Positions 8,050 to 15,641 of a stretch of DNA of 32,959 bases are shown in pieces (the first letter of the stretch is position 1; every line of letters starts with the position of its first letter). Below the pieces are notes generated by a model. That model worked only from the letters and a program-made list of their open reading frames with translations. It ran no database searches and had not been told where the DNA came from. The position numbers and the translations under genes were made by a program. The stretch is from an uncultured Alphaproteobacteria bacterium (GTDB lineage Bacteria; Pseudomonadota; Alphaproteobacteria; Rhizobiales; Aestuariivirgaceae), in the NCBI GenBank assembly GCA_937870685.1, contig CALMZX010000099.1, forward strand, positions 1-32,959, given 5' to 3'.

Positions 8050-8310
8050 CTACTTCGTCAGGGCACGCGGATCTTCATAGCGCACGCGATGGCCGATGAA
8101 CTCGCGGCCGCCCTTGCTGAAATTGTCCCGCCCGCTGTGCGGGTGGAGGTGAAATTCCTTGATGTCGAAATCCTCCGCGGAGGCGGTTTGCGGGTTGAGG
8201 TGGTCATGCAGCCACTTGCGATCGCGGTGGTGGGCAGCGCGCTTTTCACTCTTCTCCGATTCATGGTTGGCAACAGGAATGATCGGCGTGTGACGCTGTG
8301 ATCTCGACAT
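8050..8310 (-). CDS. small basic protein of the HTPI/SEK type, unknown function
   Basis: This 86-residue His-, Arg- and Lys-rich protein begins MSRSQRHTPII and continues with SEKSEKRAAHHRDRKW, a pattern I associate with a family of small uncharacterised bacterial proteins (S-x-x-H-T-P-I, then SEKxxKR and a basic helix). The C-terminal half has FHLHPHSGRD and FIGHRVRYED, giving at least eight His residues in total. The ATG at 8310 has a GGAG site. It follows the sugar kinase on the same strand, 110 bases downstream, but the hairpin-like repeat at 8401-8421 may separate them. No function is known to me. Confidence 0.6.
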   Translation of the reverse strand: MSRSQRHTPIIPVANHESEKSEKRAAHHRDRKWLHDHLNPQTASAEDFDIKEFHLHPHSGRDNFSKGGREFIGHRVRYEDPRALTK

Positions 8311-8400
8311 ATGCGACTCCTTTGCTGTCTGAGCGGAACCATCCTCGCCCGACAAACGTTAATGTGTGGTGAGTCAGCCTGCGCCGCAAGAGTCCAGAAC

Positions 8401-8421
8401 AGTCAGTCAGTATGACTGACT
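8401..8421. repeat. perfect 9-base inverted repeat at the kinase 3' end
   Basis: AGTCAGTCA (8401-8409) and TGACTGACT (8413-8421) form a perfect inverted repeat around GTA. The right arm touches the stop codon of the leftward PfkB kinase. It could be an mRNA 3' stem or a protein site ahead of the next leftward gene. There is no T-run. Confidence 0.5.
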
Positions 8422-9383
8422 CATTTGCGCGTCTTCTGTGTCTTCATGAAGTTGAGCGTATGCTCGAAATCAACGACGCCCGCCTGGGAGCCGAGGCCCG
8501 TGGCGTTCAGGGCCGACGTGGCCTGGGCGAAGCGTACGCGGGTTTCCGGGTCGAAGTTCTTCACGAGGCCCACGGCGTAGCCGGCATTGAACGCGTCGCC
8601 GCAGCCGCAGGTGCATTTGACGGCGATGTCAAAGGCCGGGATGGTGAATTTGCTGCCGTCGCGATCGTGGTAGTAGGCGCCGTCTCCACCGAGTGTGAGA
8701 ACGCAGGCACGCACCCCCATATCGAGGAAGAACTTCGCCGTATCGCCGTAGTCCGTCATGCCTGTGAGGGCCTGCGCCTCCTCGATCGAGGGAATGAAAT
8801 AGTCGGTGTAGGGCAGCACCTCCGCAACAGCGGGCAGGTCCTTTTGAGAACCGGCGAAGATGTCGAGGGTGGTGAGGGCGCCGGCCGCTTGCGCCGCCTT
8901 CATGACCCTGGCGTTCTGGCTTGTGGCGCCGCGCTTGGAATCCATGGCTTCGGTGAGGCCCACGCCGCCAAGATGGAACACCTTGGCGTCCGTCACCTGG
9001 GCGAACATCGATTCGTCGACGAAGAAGTCCTTGGTGGCACCGCGCATGTGCAGCGCCGGGCGTGAGCCGTTGGCACGGGTGAGCACGATGGAGGATGAGG
9101 TCCGCCAACCGGGCTTGCGTTGCATGGTAGAGACATCAACGCCGAAGTATTTCAGGCGCTCCAGGACCCAGTCGCCCATGATGTCCTCGCCGACACCGCC
9201 GACGGCCAGTGTCTTGAGGCCCATCTTTGCGGCAGCAATGGTTGCCGTTCCGGCGGCACCGGATACAGCGATCGTCAGTTCGTCGATGAATACCGTGCCG
9301 CCGCCGGGGGGAACCTCCGTGAAGGGCCAGCCGAGGCAGTCGTAAGTGTAGAAGCCCATGGACGAGTAGTCATAGCGCGGCAT
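8421..9383 (-). CDS. PfkB-family carbohydrate kinase with unusual anion-hole motif
   Basis: This 320-residue kinase should phosphorylate a sugar or related alcohol with ATP. The N-terminal lid and substrate region includes AVSGAAGTATIAAAKMGLKT (about 39-58), matching the PfkB N-signature in a modified form. The C-terminal signature reads KCTCGCGDAFNAG instead of the usual DTTGAGDAFxGG. The catalytic Asp is present, but the anion-hole Ala is Cys and two more Cys residues sit just before. The ATG at 9383 follows GGGAGGAC. It lies 75 bases downstream of the SAF-domain dehydrogenase, likely in one operon, so it may act on that enzyme's substrate or product. The sugar is unknown. Confidence 0.8.
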   Translation of the reverse strand: MPRYDYSSMGFYTYDCLGWPFTEVPPGGGTVFIDELTIAVSGAAGTATIAAAKMGLKTLAVGGVGEDIMGDWVLERLKYFGVDVSTMQRKPGWRTSSSIVLTRANGSRPALHMRGATKDFFVDESMFAQVTDAKVFHLGGVGLTEAMDSKRGATSQNARVMKAAQAAGALTTLDIFAGSQKDLPAVAEVLPYTDYFIPSIEEAQALTGMTDYGDTAKFFLDMGVRACVLTLGGDGAYYHDRDGSKFTIPAFDIAVKCTCGCGDAFNAGYAVGLVKNFDPETRVRFAQATSALNATGLGSQAGVVDFEHTLNFMKTQKTRK

Positions 9384-9458
9384 TGGATGTCCTCCCGGGG
9401 GTCTGGCTGCCTTCACTCTGCAACTTGCAACGGACGGGTCAAGCCCGTCTTCTTCCGA

Positions 9459-10796
9459 TCACGCCGCCTTGGACTTCAACATGTCGTCCTGGCGCTGGCG
9501 CAGCTGGAAGATTTTCGATGTCGTGTCGATGGCGCAATTGGCCGTGGTCAGCAGTTCGCCCGTCTTGATGGGCTTGGTGACCTTGCCGCCCTCCAGCAGG
9601 CCGCAGGGCACGGCCTTGGCCGTTGCCGCCTCGCGACGCTCCATGATCCAGGCCCGGTAGGTGTATTCGCCGATCGCATCAAGGCGTTCGCCGGGCACGA
9701 GGTCCTTCTTGGCGATGGCGCAGACTTCCGATGTCGGCACGTCCATGGGCACCATGTCGGCGGATTTGTAGAGCACGGCGCGGGCGCAGGAGAGCGGCAC
9801 CTCGAGGCTGGTGAGGTGATAGGGACGGATGAACTTGAAGTAGGGGCCCTTGCCCATCTTGAGGTCGGTGAGGCGTTCGTGGATGCGCGGGTGCGGTGCC
9901 TTGGTGATCACGAAGACGCCGGGGGCCACGCCCTTGCCGATGGAGTAGTCCACGACGCCGGAGCGCGAGAGCACGCCACCATCTTCCTTGGGGCAAAGGG
10001 TTTCCGCCAGAACGTCCAGCGTGGCGGCGGGGCCGTGCATGCCGGGGCAGTCCGGCACCAGTCCGGTGGCGTTGGAAATCGCTGCCATCTCCACCATGGT
10101 CTTGGAACCGTCGACGAATTCCACCAGCATGCGAGCGTTCATGTTGCGGGCTTTGGCTTCCGCCATATATTCATCCGGCGTGGCCTTGATGTTGAGTGGG
10201 TTGTTTTTGCCTTTTCCTGCTGCAACAATGGGATAGCCAAGGCTTTTCACGAAGTTGATGAGTTCCATGCAGGACGAAGGTTCGTCACCGGCACCCAGTG
10301 TGTAGACCACGCCCAAGCGCTTGGCCTCACGCATGAGGTAAGCGCCAATGGTGACATCCGCTTCGACATTCATCATCACCAGATGCTTGCCATGTTCCAT
10401 GGCAGTGAGGCCGATCTCGGCACCGACGCCGGGGCGACCGGTGGCATCGATCACCACATCCACATGCGGGCTGGAGCAAACCAGTTGCGCGTCCTGGGTC
10501 AGTGCGGTCTTACCCATTTCAAGGGCGCTGTCGAAAGCGGACTGGGTGCTGACATCCCGGTGGCTGCCCGAGTCCCGGCCGGCGATTTCCAATGCGTGGG
10601 CCGCAGCACCGGGGCGAACCTCGGCGATGGCAGCGACCGTGATGCCCTTCATGCGGTCGCACTGGGTGACAATGTCCGTTCCCATTTCGCCCGAACCGAT
10701 GAGGCCGACGCGGATGGGCTTGCCGGTGGCGTCCAGCCGGGCCGCAAGATCCAGCGGCAGGTTGCCGGTGAAGGACAGTGTCTTGGATGTTGTCAT
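9459..10796 (-). CDS. homoserine-dehydrogenase-like oxidoreductase with C-terminal SAF domain
   Basis: This 445-residue NAD(P)-dependent enzyme resembles COG4091 (predicted homoserine dehydrogenase with SAF domain). The Rossmann motif is GLIGSGEMG near residues 31-39, a second conserved stretch is MMNVEADVTIGAYLM, and a SAF-like region lies near residues 350-420 (DVPTSEVCAIAKKDLVPGE, then GLLEGGKVTKPIKTGELLT). Members occur beside sugar transporters and kinases rather than threonine genes, so a role in sugar or polyol catabolism is more likely than amino acid synthesis. The ATG at 10796 has a GGAG site, and a good promoter lies upstream at 10827-10854. Fold confident; substrate unknown. Confidence 0.75.
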   Translation of the reverse strand: MTTSKTLSFTGNLPLDLAARLDATGKPIRVGLIGSGEMGTDIVTQCDRMKGITVAAIAEVRPGAAAHALEIAGRDSGSHRDVSTQSAFDSALEMGKTALTQDAQLVCSSPHVDVVIDATGRPGVGAEIGLTAMEHGKHLVMMNVEADVTIGAYLMREAKRLGVVYTLGAGDEPSSCMELINFVKSLGYPIVAAGKGKNNPLNIKATPDEYMAEAKARNMNARMLVEFVDGSKTMVEMAAISNATGLVPDCPGMHGPAATLDVLAETLCPKEDGGVLSRSGVVDYSIGKGVAPGVFVITKAPHPRIHERLTDLKMGKGPYFKFIRPYHLTSLEVPLSCARAVLYKSADMVPMDVPTSEVCAIAKKDLVPGERLDAIGEYTYRAWIMERREAATAKAVPCGLLEGGKVTKPIKTGELLTTANCAIDTTSKIFQLRQRQDDMLKSKAA

Positions 10797-10826
10797 GGCC
10801 GGACTCCGCTGCGAATTGTGTCGATT

Positions 10827-10854
10827 AAGATACTTTTGATTTCACAAGTGTCAA
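10827..10854 (-). promoter_or_regulatory. candidate sigma-70 promoter for the dehydrogenase-kinase operon
   Basis: On the minus strand a perfect TTGACA (plus 10849-10854) is followed after 16 bases by TATCTT (plus 10827-10832), about 30 bases before the dehydrogenase start. The surrounding 190-base divergent region is AT-rich compared with the genes and is the natural control region for both directions. Confidence 0.45.
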
Positions 10855-10990
10855 TATGTGCTATAAATAGATTTGACAGAACTTGCCAATCCTGCGCGCA
10901 ATGGGGTGTTCCAGTGGCCTCCCATAGGCGGCAGGGTATTGGTGCTCAAGAGCAAGAAAAGAACAGCCGGGATTTGGGAGGAGTGAAGGC

Positions 10991-12046
10991 ATGGCGTCGA
11001 TCAGCCTGAAGAAGATCAGCAAGGGATGGGGCAGCGTTGTTGGTGTTGACGCTATTGACCTCGAAATCAAGGACAAGGAATTCATCGTGTTTCTCGGGCC
11101 GTCCGGCTGCGGGAAAACAACGACGATGCGCATGGTCGCCGGATTGGAAGATCCGACGGGCGGCGACATCCTCATTGATGGCGAGCGGGTGAATGACGTT
11201 GATGCCCGCGACCGCGACGTCGCCATGGTGTTCCAGAGCTACGCTCTCTATCCCAACATGTCGATCTACGAGAACATCCGCTTTCCCCTGCGCATGCGCA
11301 ATGTGCCGAATGACCAGCATGACAAACTGGTGCGGGAAGCCGCCCAGATGGTTGAACTGGGAGACTACCTGGACCGCAAGCCCAAAGCACTCTCGGGCGG
11401 GCAGCGGCAGCGTGCCGCCCTGGCGCGCGCCATCGTGCGCCACCCCCGCGTCTTCCTGATGGACGAGCCGCTGTCCAATCTCGACGCAAAGCTGCGGCTC
11501 ACCATGCGGGCCCAGCTCAAGCACATCCAAAAGCGGCTGCAGACCACCACCATCTATGTGACCCATGACCAGATCGAAGCCATGACGCTTGCTGACCGTG
11601 TGGCCATCATGGACAAGGGCCGCATCCAGCAGCTGGGCACGCCAGATGATGTCTATAACGATCCGGCAAACGTGTTTGTCGCGGGATTCATCGGCTCGCC
11701 GCCCATGAACCTGATCCAGGGTACTCTCGAAGATGGCACGTTTGTTGCCGCGAATACCCGCGTGCCGAAGGTTGGCCGGGGCAGCCGGGCCAAGGTGACG
11801 CTTGGCATCCGGCCCGAAGATGTGAGCGTCGCCAAGACAGGGCGCGGCCACCACAATTCCACCGTCTATTCCGTAGAGCCGACGGGTGACCAGACGCTGC
11901 TTGCTGTTCAGCATGCCGGAAAACTCATCGTGGCGCGGGCGGACCGGAACTTCCGGCAGGCCATCGACACGCCGGTGTCGCTGAACTTCGATACGGCGCG
12001 CACCTATCTGTTCGACACGGATTCAGGACAGCGCATCCGCGACTAG
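10991..12046 (+). CDS. UgpC/MalK-type ABC transporter ATPase without nearby permeases
   Basis: This 351-residue ATPase of the CUT1 carbohydrate importer class has Walker A GPSGCGKT (36-43), Q-loop FQSYALYPNM (81-90), signature LSGGQRQR (134-141), Walker B VFLMDEP (154-160) and H-loop His192. It also has the C-terminal OB-like regulatory domain with GIRPEDV. It energises sugar or glycerol-phosphate uptake from the cytoplasmic face. The ATG follows GGGAGGAG. No permease or binding-protein gene lies in the window, so it may serve transporters encoded elsewhere, as shared ATPases such as MsmK do. It opens a rightward cluster of catabolic genes. Confidence 0.9.
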   Translation: MASISLKKISKGWGSVVGVDAIDLEIKDKEFIVFLGPSGCGKTTTMRMVAGLEDPTGGDILIDGERVNDVDARDRDVAMVFQSYALYPNMSIYENIRFPLRMRNVPNDQHDKLVREAAQMVELGDYLDRKPKALSGGQRQRAALARAIVRHPRVFLMDEPLSNLDAKLRLTMRAQLKHIQKRLQTTTIYVTHDQIEAMTLADRVAIMDKGRIQQLGTPDDVYNDPANVFVAGFIGSPPMNLIQGTLEDGTFVAANTRVPKVGRGSRAKVTLGIRPEDVSVAKTGRGHHNSTVYSVEPTGDQTLLAVQHAGKLIVARADRNFRQAIDTPVSLNFDTARTYLFDTDSGQRIRD

Positions 12047-12139
12047 CGGGCAAGGGTGAGAAAAAGGGCTGGTTGCTGTTGAAGTTTTTTCGGCAACTGG
12101 CATCTTGAGGAGAGTGCCGGACTCGGACAAGTTGTTGCC

Positions 12140-14191
12140 ATGACAACACTTGTTTCCAGTTCCGATCCGCTCCTCCAGCCCTTCCAGCTCAAGCACCTGA
12201 CGCTCAGGAACCGCCTGGTCGTCACCTCCCATGAACCGGCCTATCCGGAAGACGGAATGCCCAAGGACAAGTACCGTGCCTATCACGTGGCGCGGGCCAA
12301 GGGCGGCATTGCGCTGACCATGACGGCAGGTTCTGCTGCCGTGTCGCGCGACTCTCCGCCGGTCTTCAACAACGTGCTGGCCTACAAGGACGAAGTCGTC
12401 GGCTGGCTGAAGAAGATGACAGACGAGGTGCACGAACACGGTGCGGCCGTCATGATCCAGTTGACTCATCTTGGCCGCCGTACGGGCTGGAGCAAGGGGG
12501 ACTGGCTGCCAGTGGTGTCTTCGTCACGTCACCGCGAACCATCTCACCGCGCCTTTCCCAAACTCATCGAGGATTGGGACATTACCCGCATCATCAAGGA
12601 CTATGGTGATGCAGCTGAACGCATGAAGGCCGCCGGCATGGATGGCCTTGAACTGGAATGCTACGGCCACCTGATGGACCAGTTCATCTCGCCGGCGACG
12701 AACACGCTGGACGGGCCTTACGGCGGTACTTTGGACAACCGCATGCGCTTTGCCTTCGACGTGCTGGGGGAAATCCGCAAGCGGGTGGGGCCGGAATTCA
12801 TCGTCGGCATCCGCTACACGGCGGATGAAGACATGGAGAACGGCATCACCAAGACAGAAGGCATGGAAATCTCGCGCCGTTTCAAGACGTCGGGGCTGGT
12901 GGACTACCTCAACATCATCCGTGGCCATATCGAAACCGATGCGGCCCTGACGGACGTGATCCCCGTGCAGGGCATGCGCAGCGCGCCGCACCTGGACTTC
13001 GCTGGCGAAATCCGCGCCGAGACCCGCTTTCCCACATTCCATGCGGCGCGCATTCCAGATGTGGCGACGGCGCGGCATGCCATTGCCTCCGGCAAGGTGG
13101 ACATGATCGGCATGACGCGCGCGCACATGACCGACCCGCACATCGTGCGCAAGATCATGGAGAAACGCGAGGATGACATCCGCCCCTGCGTGGGGGCGAC
13201 CTATTGCCTCGACCGCATCTATCAGGGTGGCGATGCCTATTGCATCCACAACCCGGCAACGGGCCGCGAACTCACCATGCCGCATGACATTCTTGCGGCG
13301 TCGGTGAAAAAACATGTTGTTGTCGTCGGTGCCGGTCCTGCCGGATTGGAAGCGGCACGCGTGGCGGGTGAACGCGGCCATGAGGTTACCGTGTTCGAGG
13401 CGGCGGGCGAAGCAGGCGGGCAGGTGCGTCTGACATCGCGGTCCAAGCGGCGTTCGGAAATGATCGGGATCATCGACTGGCGTATGGCACAATGCCAGCG
13501 GCTGGGGGTGAAGTTCCGCTTCAACACCTATGCGGAAGCCGCTGATATCGAATCACTTTCGCCTGACGTGGTGATCATCGCCACGGGCGGCCTGCCGCAC
13601 ACGGAAGTGCTCAGCCAAGGCAATGAGCTTGTGTGCTCGGCGTGGGACATCCTCTCCGGCGACGTGAAGCCGGGCAGCAGTGTCCTGCTCTATGATGATG
13701 CGGGCGACCACACCGGACTGATGGCGGCGGAGGTGCTGGCGGAAGCTGGCGCCAAGGTCGAGATCATGACCCGGGACCGCTCCTTCGCGCCCGACGTGAT
13801 GGGCATGAACCTGGTGCCATACATGCGGTCATTGCAGAAACATGACGTGACTTTCACCGTGACATTCCTGCTGGAAAGCGTGGTGCGTGATGGCAACCAG
13901 CTGCGGGCGGTCATCGGCACCGACTACAGCAACCTGAAGAAGGAACGGCAGATTGACCAGGTGGTCGTCAACCACGGCACGCAGCCTCTGGATGATCTCT
14001 ACTTCGCGCTCAAGCCCCAATCCCGCAATCTGGGCGAGGTGGACTATCCGGCGTTGATGGCGGGCAAGCCGCAGACCATTTCCACGAACCCGGCGGGCCG
14101 CTTTGCGCTTTTCAGGATCGGTGATGCGGTTTCGGCGCGCAACACCCACGCTGCAATCTATGACGCGCTGAGGTTGGTGAAGGACATCTGA
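12140..14191 (+). CDS. Old-Yellow-Enzyme/FAD oxidoreductase, N-methylproline or dimethylglycine demethylase-like
   Basis: This 683-residue two-part flavoprotein has an N-terminal FMN TIM barrel (residues about 8-345, with QLTHLGRR near 107-114 and the active-site stretch ELECYGHLMDQFISPATN). A Cys cluster follows at 350-368, then a pyridine-nucleotide/FAD domain begins with VVVGAGPAGLEAARVAG (about 394-410). The architecture is that of trimethylamine dehydrogenase and 2,4-dienoyl-CoA reductase. The RPCVGATYCLDRIYQGG segment most resembles the DgcA/stachydrine demethylase branch. Only three Cys residues (350, 356, 368) are in the iron-sulfur region; position 353 is Ala. The ribosome binding site is weak. 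The likely substrate is an N-methylated amine, but this is inferred. Confidence 0.75.
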   Translation: MTTLVSSSDPLLQPFQLKHLTLRNRLVVTSHEPAYPEDGMPKDKYRAYHVARAKGGIALTMTAGSAAVSRDSPPVFNNVLAYKDEVVGWLKKMTDEVHEHGAAVMIQLTHLGRRTGWSKGDWLPVVSSSRHREPSHRAFPKLIEDWDITRIIKDYGDAAERMKAAGMDGLELECYGHLMDQFISPATNTLDGPYGGTLDNRMRFAFDVLGEIRKRVGPEFIVGIRYTADEDMENGITKTEGMEISRRFKTSGLVDYLNIIRGHIETDAALTDVIPVQGMRSAPHLDFAGEIRAETRFPTFHAARIPDVATARHAIASGKVDMIGMTRAHMTDPHIVRKIMEKREDDIRPCVGATYCLDRIYQGGDAYCIHNPATGRELTMPHDILAASVKKHVVVVGAGPAGLEAARVAGERGHEVTVFEAAGEAGGQVRLTSRSKRRSEMIGIIDWRMAQCQRLGVKFRFNTYAEAADIESLSPDVVIIATGGLPHTEVLSQGNELVCSAWDILSGDVKPGSSVLLYDDAGDHTGLMAAEVLAEAGAKVEIMTRDRSFAPDVMGMNLVPYMRSLQKHDVTFTVTFLLESVVRDGNQLRAVIGTDYSNLKKERQIDQVVVNHGTQPLDDLYFALKPQSRNLGEVDYPALMAGKPQTISTNPAGRFALFRIGDAVSARNTHAAIYDALRLVKDI

Positions 14192-14242
14192 CCCGTTGCG
14201 AAGCGGGCAAGGTTTGGGCAACCTCCGGTGCAGGAGGACTTC

Positions 14243-14710
14243 ATGCTCAAATCCATCGATCCGCTTCTCAATGCCGATGTGCTTCATGCCATTGCCTCCA
14301 TGGGCCATGGCAATGACCTCATTCTCTGTGATTCCAATTTTCCGGCGGATGCGGTTGGCCGCATGACGACCTATGGCCGGGCGCTCCGCATTGATGCGAA
14401 TGCGCCGCGTGCCGCGCGTGCCCTTCTATCGCTGTTTCCGCTGGACACGTTCGTGGATGTGGCTGCGGTGCGCATGGAGATGGTCGGGACGCCCAATGAA
14501 ATCCCCCCGGTGCAGCAGGAGGTGCAGACGGAAATCGACCGGGCCGAGGGGCGGCACTGGCCGCTCGGTTCTATGGAGCGTTTTGCCTTCTACGAGCAGG
14601 CCAAGAAGTCCTACTGCGTTGTGCAGACACGTGAGCGCCGCTTCTACGGCTGCTTCCTGTTCAAGATGGGCGTGGTGACACCCGATGCAAAACTGCCCGG
14701 AGACGCGTGA
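14243..14710 (+). CDS. RbsD/FucU-family sugar mutarotase
   Basis: This 155-residue protein shows the family opening LLNADVLHAIASMGHGNDLI (His residues for catalysis in the GHGxD region), DSNFPA, and the closing YGCFLFKMGVV, where ribose pyranases and fucose mutarotases carry their conserved Tyr and C-terminal strand. Such enzymes interconvert anomers or ring forms of free sugars so the next kinase or isomerase can use them. The ATG at 14243 follows AGGAGG. Its TGA shares a base with the ribokinase ATG (TGATG), so the pair is translationally coupled and probably handles one sugar. Confidence 0.85.
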   Translation: MLKSIDPLLNADVLHAIASMGHGNDLILCDSNFPADAVGRMTTYGRALRIDANAPRAARALLSLFPLDTFVDVAAVRMEMVGTPNEIPPVQQEVQTEIDRAEGRHWPLGSMERFAFYEQAKKSYCVVQTRERRFYGCFLFKMGVVTPDAKLPGDA

Positions 14711-15639
14711 TGGCGGGAAAATCCGGTGTTTGCGTTCTCGGCATCTACAATGCGGATCTGATTTTCAAGGCGGACCGTCAGCCCATCATGGGCGAGACAC
14801 TGCTCGGTTCGTCATTTGAAATCGGAGCGGGCGGCAAGGGCTCAAACCAGGCGGTGTCCGCCGCCCGGTCTGGCGCCAAGGTCACATTCATCAGCAAGCT
14901 CGGAAAGGACAACTTCGGAGACGCTGCTCTTGCCATGTATGCCCGCGAGGGCATGACCGTGCTGGCCGAGCAGGTGACAGACAACTCCACCGGTGCCGCC
15001 TATATCTTTGTGCAGAATGGCACAGGCTCCAATGCCATCATCGTGGTGCCGGGGGCGGCAGGAACGATCACCCCGGCGGATGTCGAACGCCACGCCGGTG
15101 CCATCCGCAACGCAGCCGTGTTTGTGACCCAACTCGAACAGCCGATCCCGGCGGCGATACGGGCGCTCGAAATCGCCAAGGCAGCAGGTACCACAACGAT
15201 CCTCAACACCGCGCCCGCCGCACCGCTGGATGATGCCATTTTCGGGCTCTGTGACTATGTGACCCCCAATGAGAGCGAAGCGACTGGCATCACCGGTGTT
15301 GCGGTGACGGATGTTGCCACTGCACGAAAAGCCGGTGATGTTCTTCTGAAGAAAGGCGCGGGGGCAGCGCTCATCACACTGGGTGGACAGGGTGCCTTGT
15401 TGCATACGGCATCGGCGTCCGTGCATATCCCGGTCTTTTCAGTCGGCAAGGTGGTGGATACCACGGGGGCTGGCGATGCCTTCAATGGTGGTTTTGCGGC
15501 AGCACTGTCACGCGGGGAAAAACCGGAAGCGGCGGCGCGGTTTGGCGCGGCGGTGGCGGGCATTTCCGTGACGCGGCCCGGTGCCGCCGCCTCGGTGCCC
15601 AGGCTGGAGGAAACGCGCGCGCTTCTTGCGAGGAGTTAG
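14710..15639 (+). CDS. ribokinase-like PfkB sugar kinase
   Basis: This 309-residue kinase has the PfkB N-signature as GAGGKGSNQAVSAARSGA (about 41-58) and the C-signature as VVDTTGAGDAFNGG with the catalytic Asp in GAGD. The layout fits RbsK, which phosphorylates ribose at O5. The ATG at 14710 shares a base with the stop of the mutarotase gene. With that partner it suggests use of a free pentose or related sugar. The best hypothesis is ribokinase, but no ribose transporter is nearby, and other sugars (deoxyribose, apiose-like) remain possible. Confidence 0.88.
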   Translation: MAGKSGVCVLGIYNADLIFKADRQPIMGETLLGSSFEIGAGGKGSNQAVSAARSGAKVTFISKLGKDNFGDAALAMYAREGMTVLAEQVTDNSTGAAYIFVQNGTGSNAIIVVPGAAGTITPADVERHAGAIRNAAVFVTQLEQPIPAAIRALEIAKAAGTTTILNTAPAAPLDDAIFGLCDYVTPNESEATGITGVAVTDVATARKAGDVLLKKGAGAALITLGGQGALLHTASASVHIPVFSVGKVVDTTGAGDAFNGGFAAALSRGEKPEAAARFGAAVAGISVTRPGAAASVPRLEETRALLARS

Positions 15640-15641
15640 CT

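Noticed and set aside
10873-10901. TTGACA forward promoter for the ABC ATPase gene
   Set aside because: The -35 is perfect, but no acceptable -10 lies at 16-18 bases.
9120-11009. Long open frame (629 codons) on the plus strand
   Set aside because: It is antisense to the SAF-domain dehydrogenase and the kinase start, has no family motifs, and reflects GC-rich codon bias on the opposite strand.
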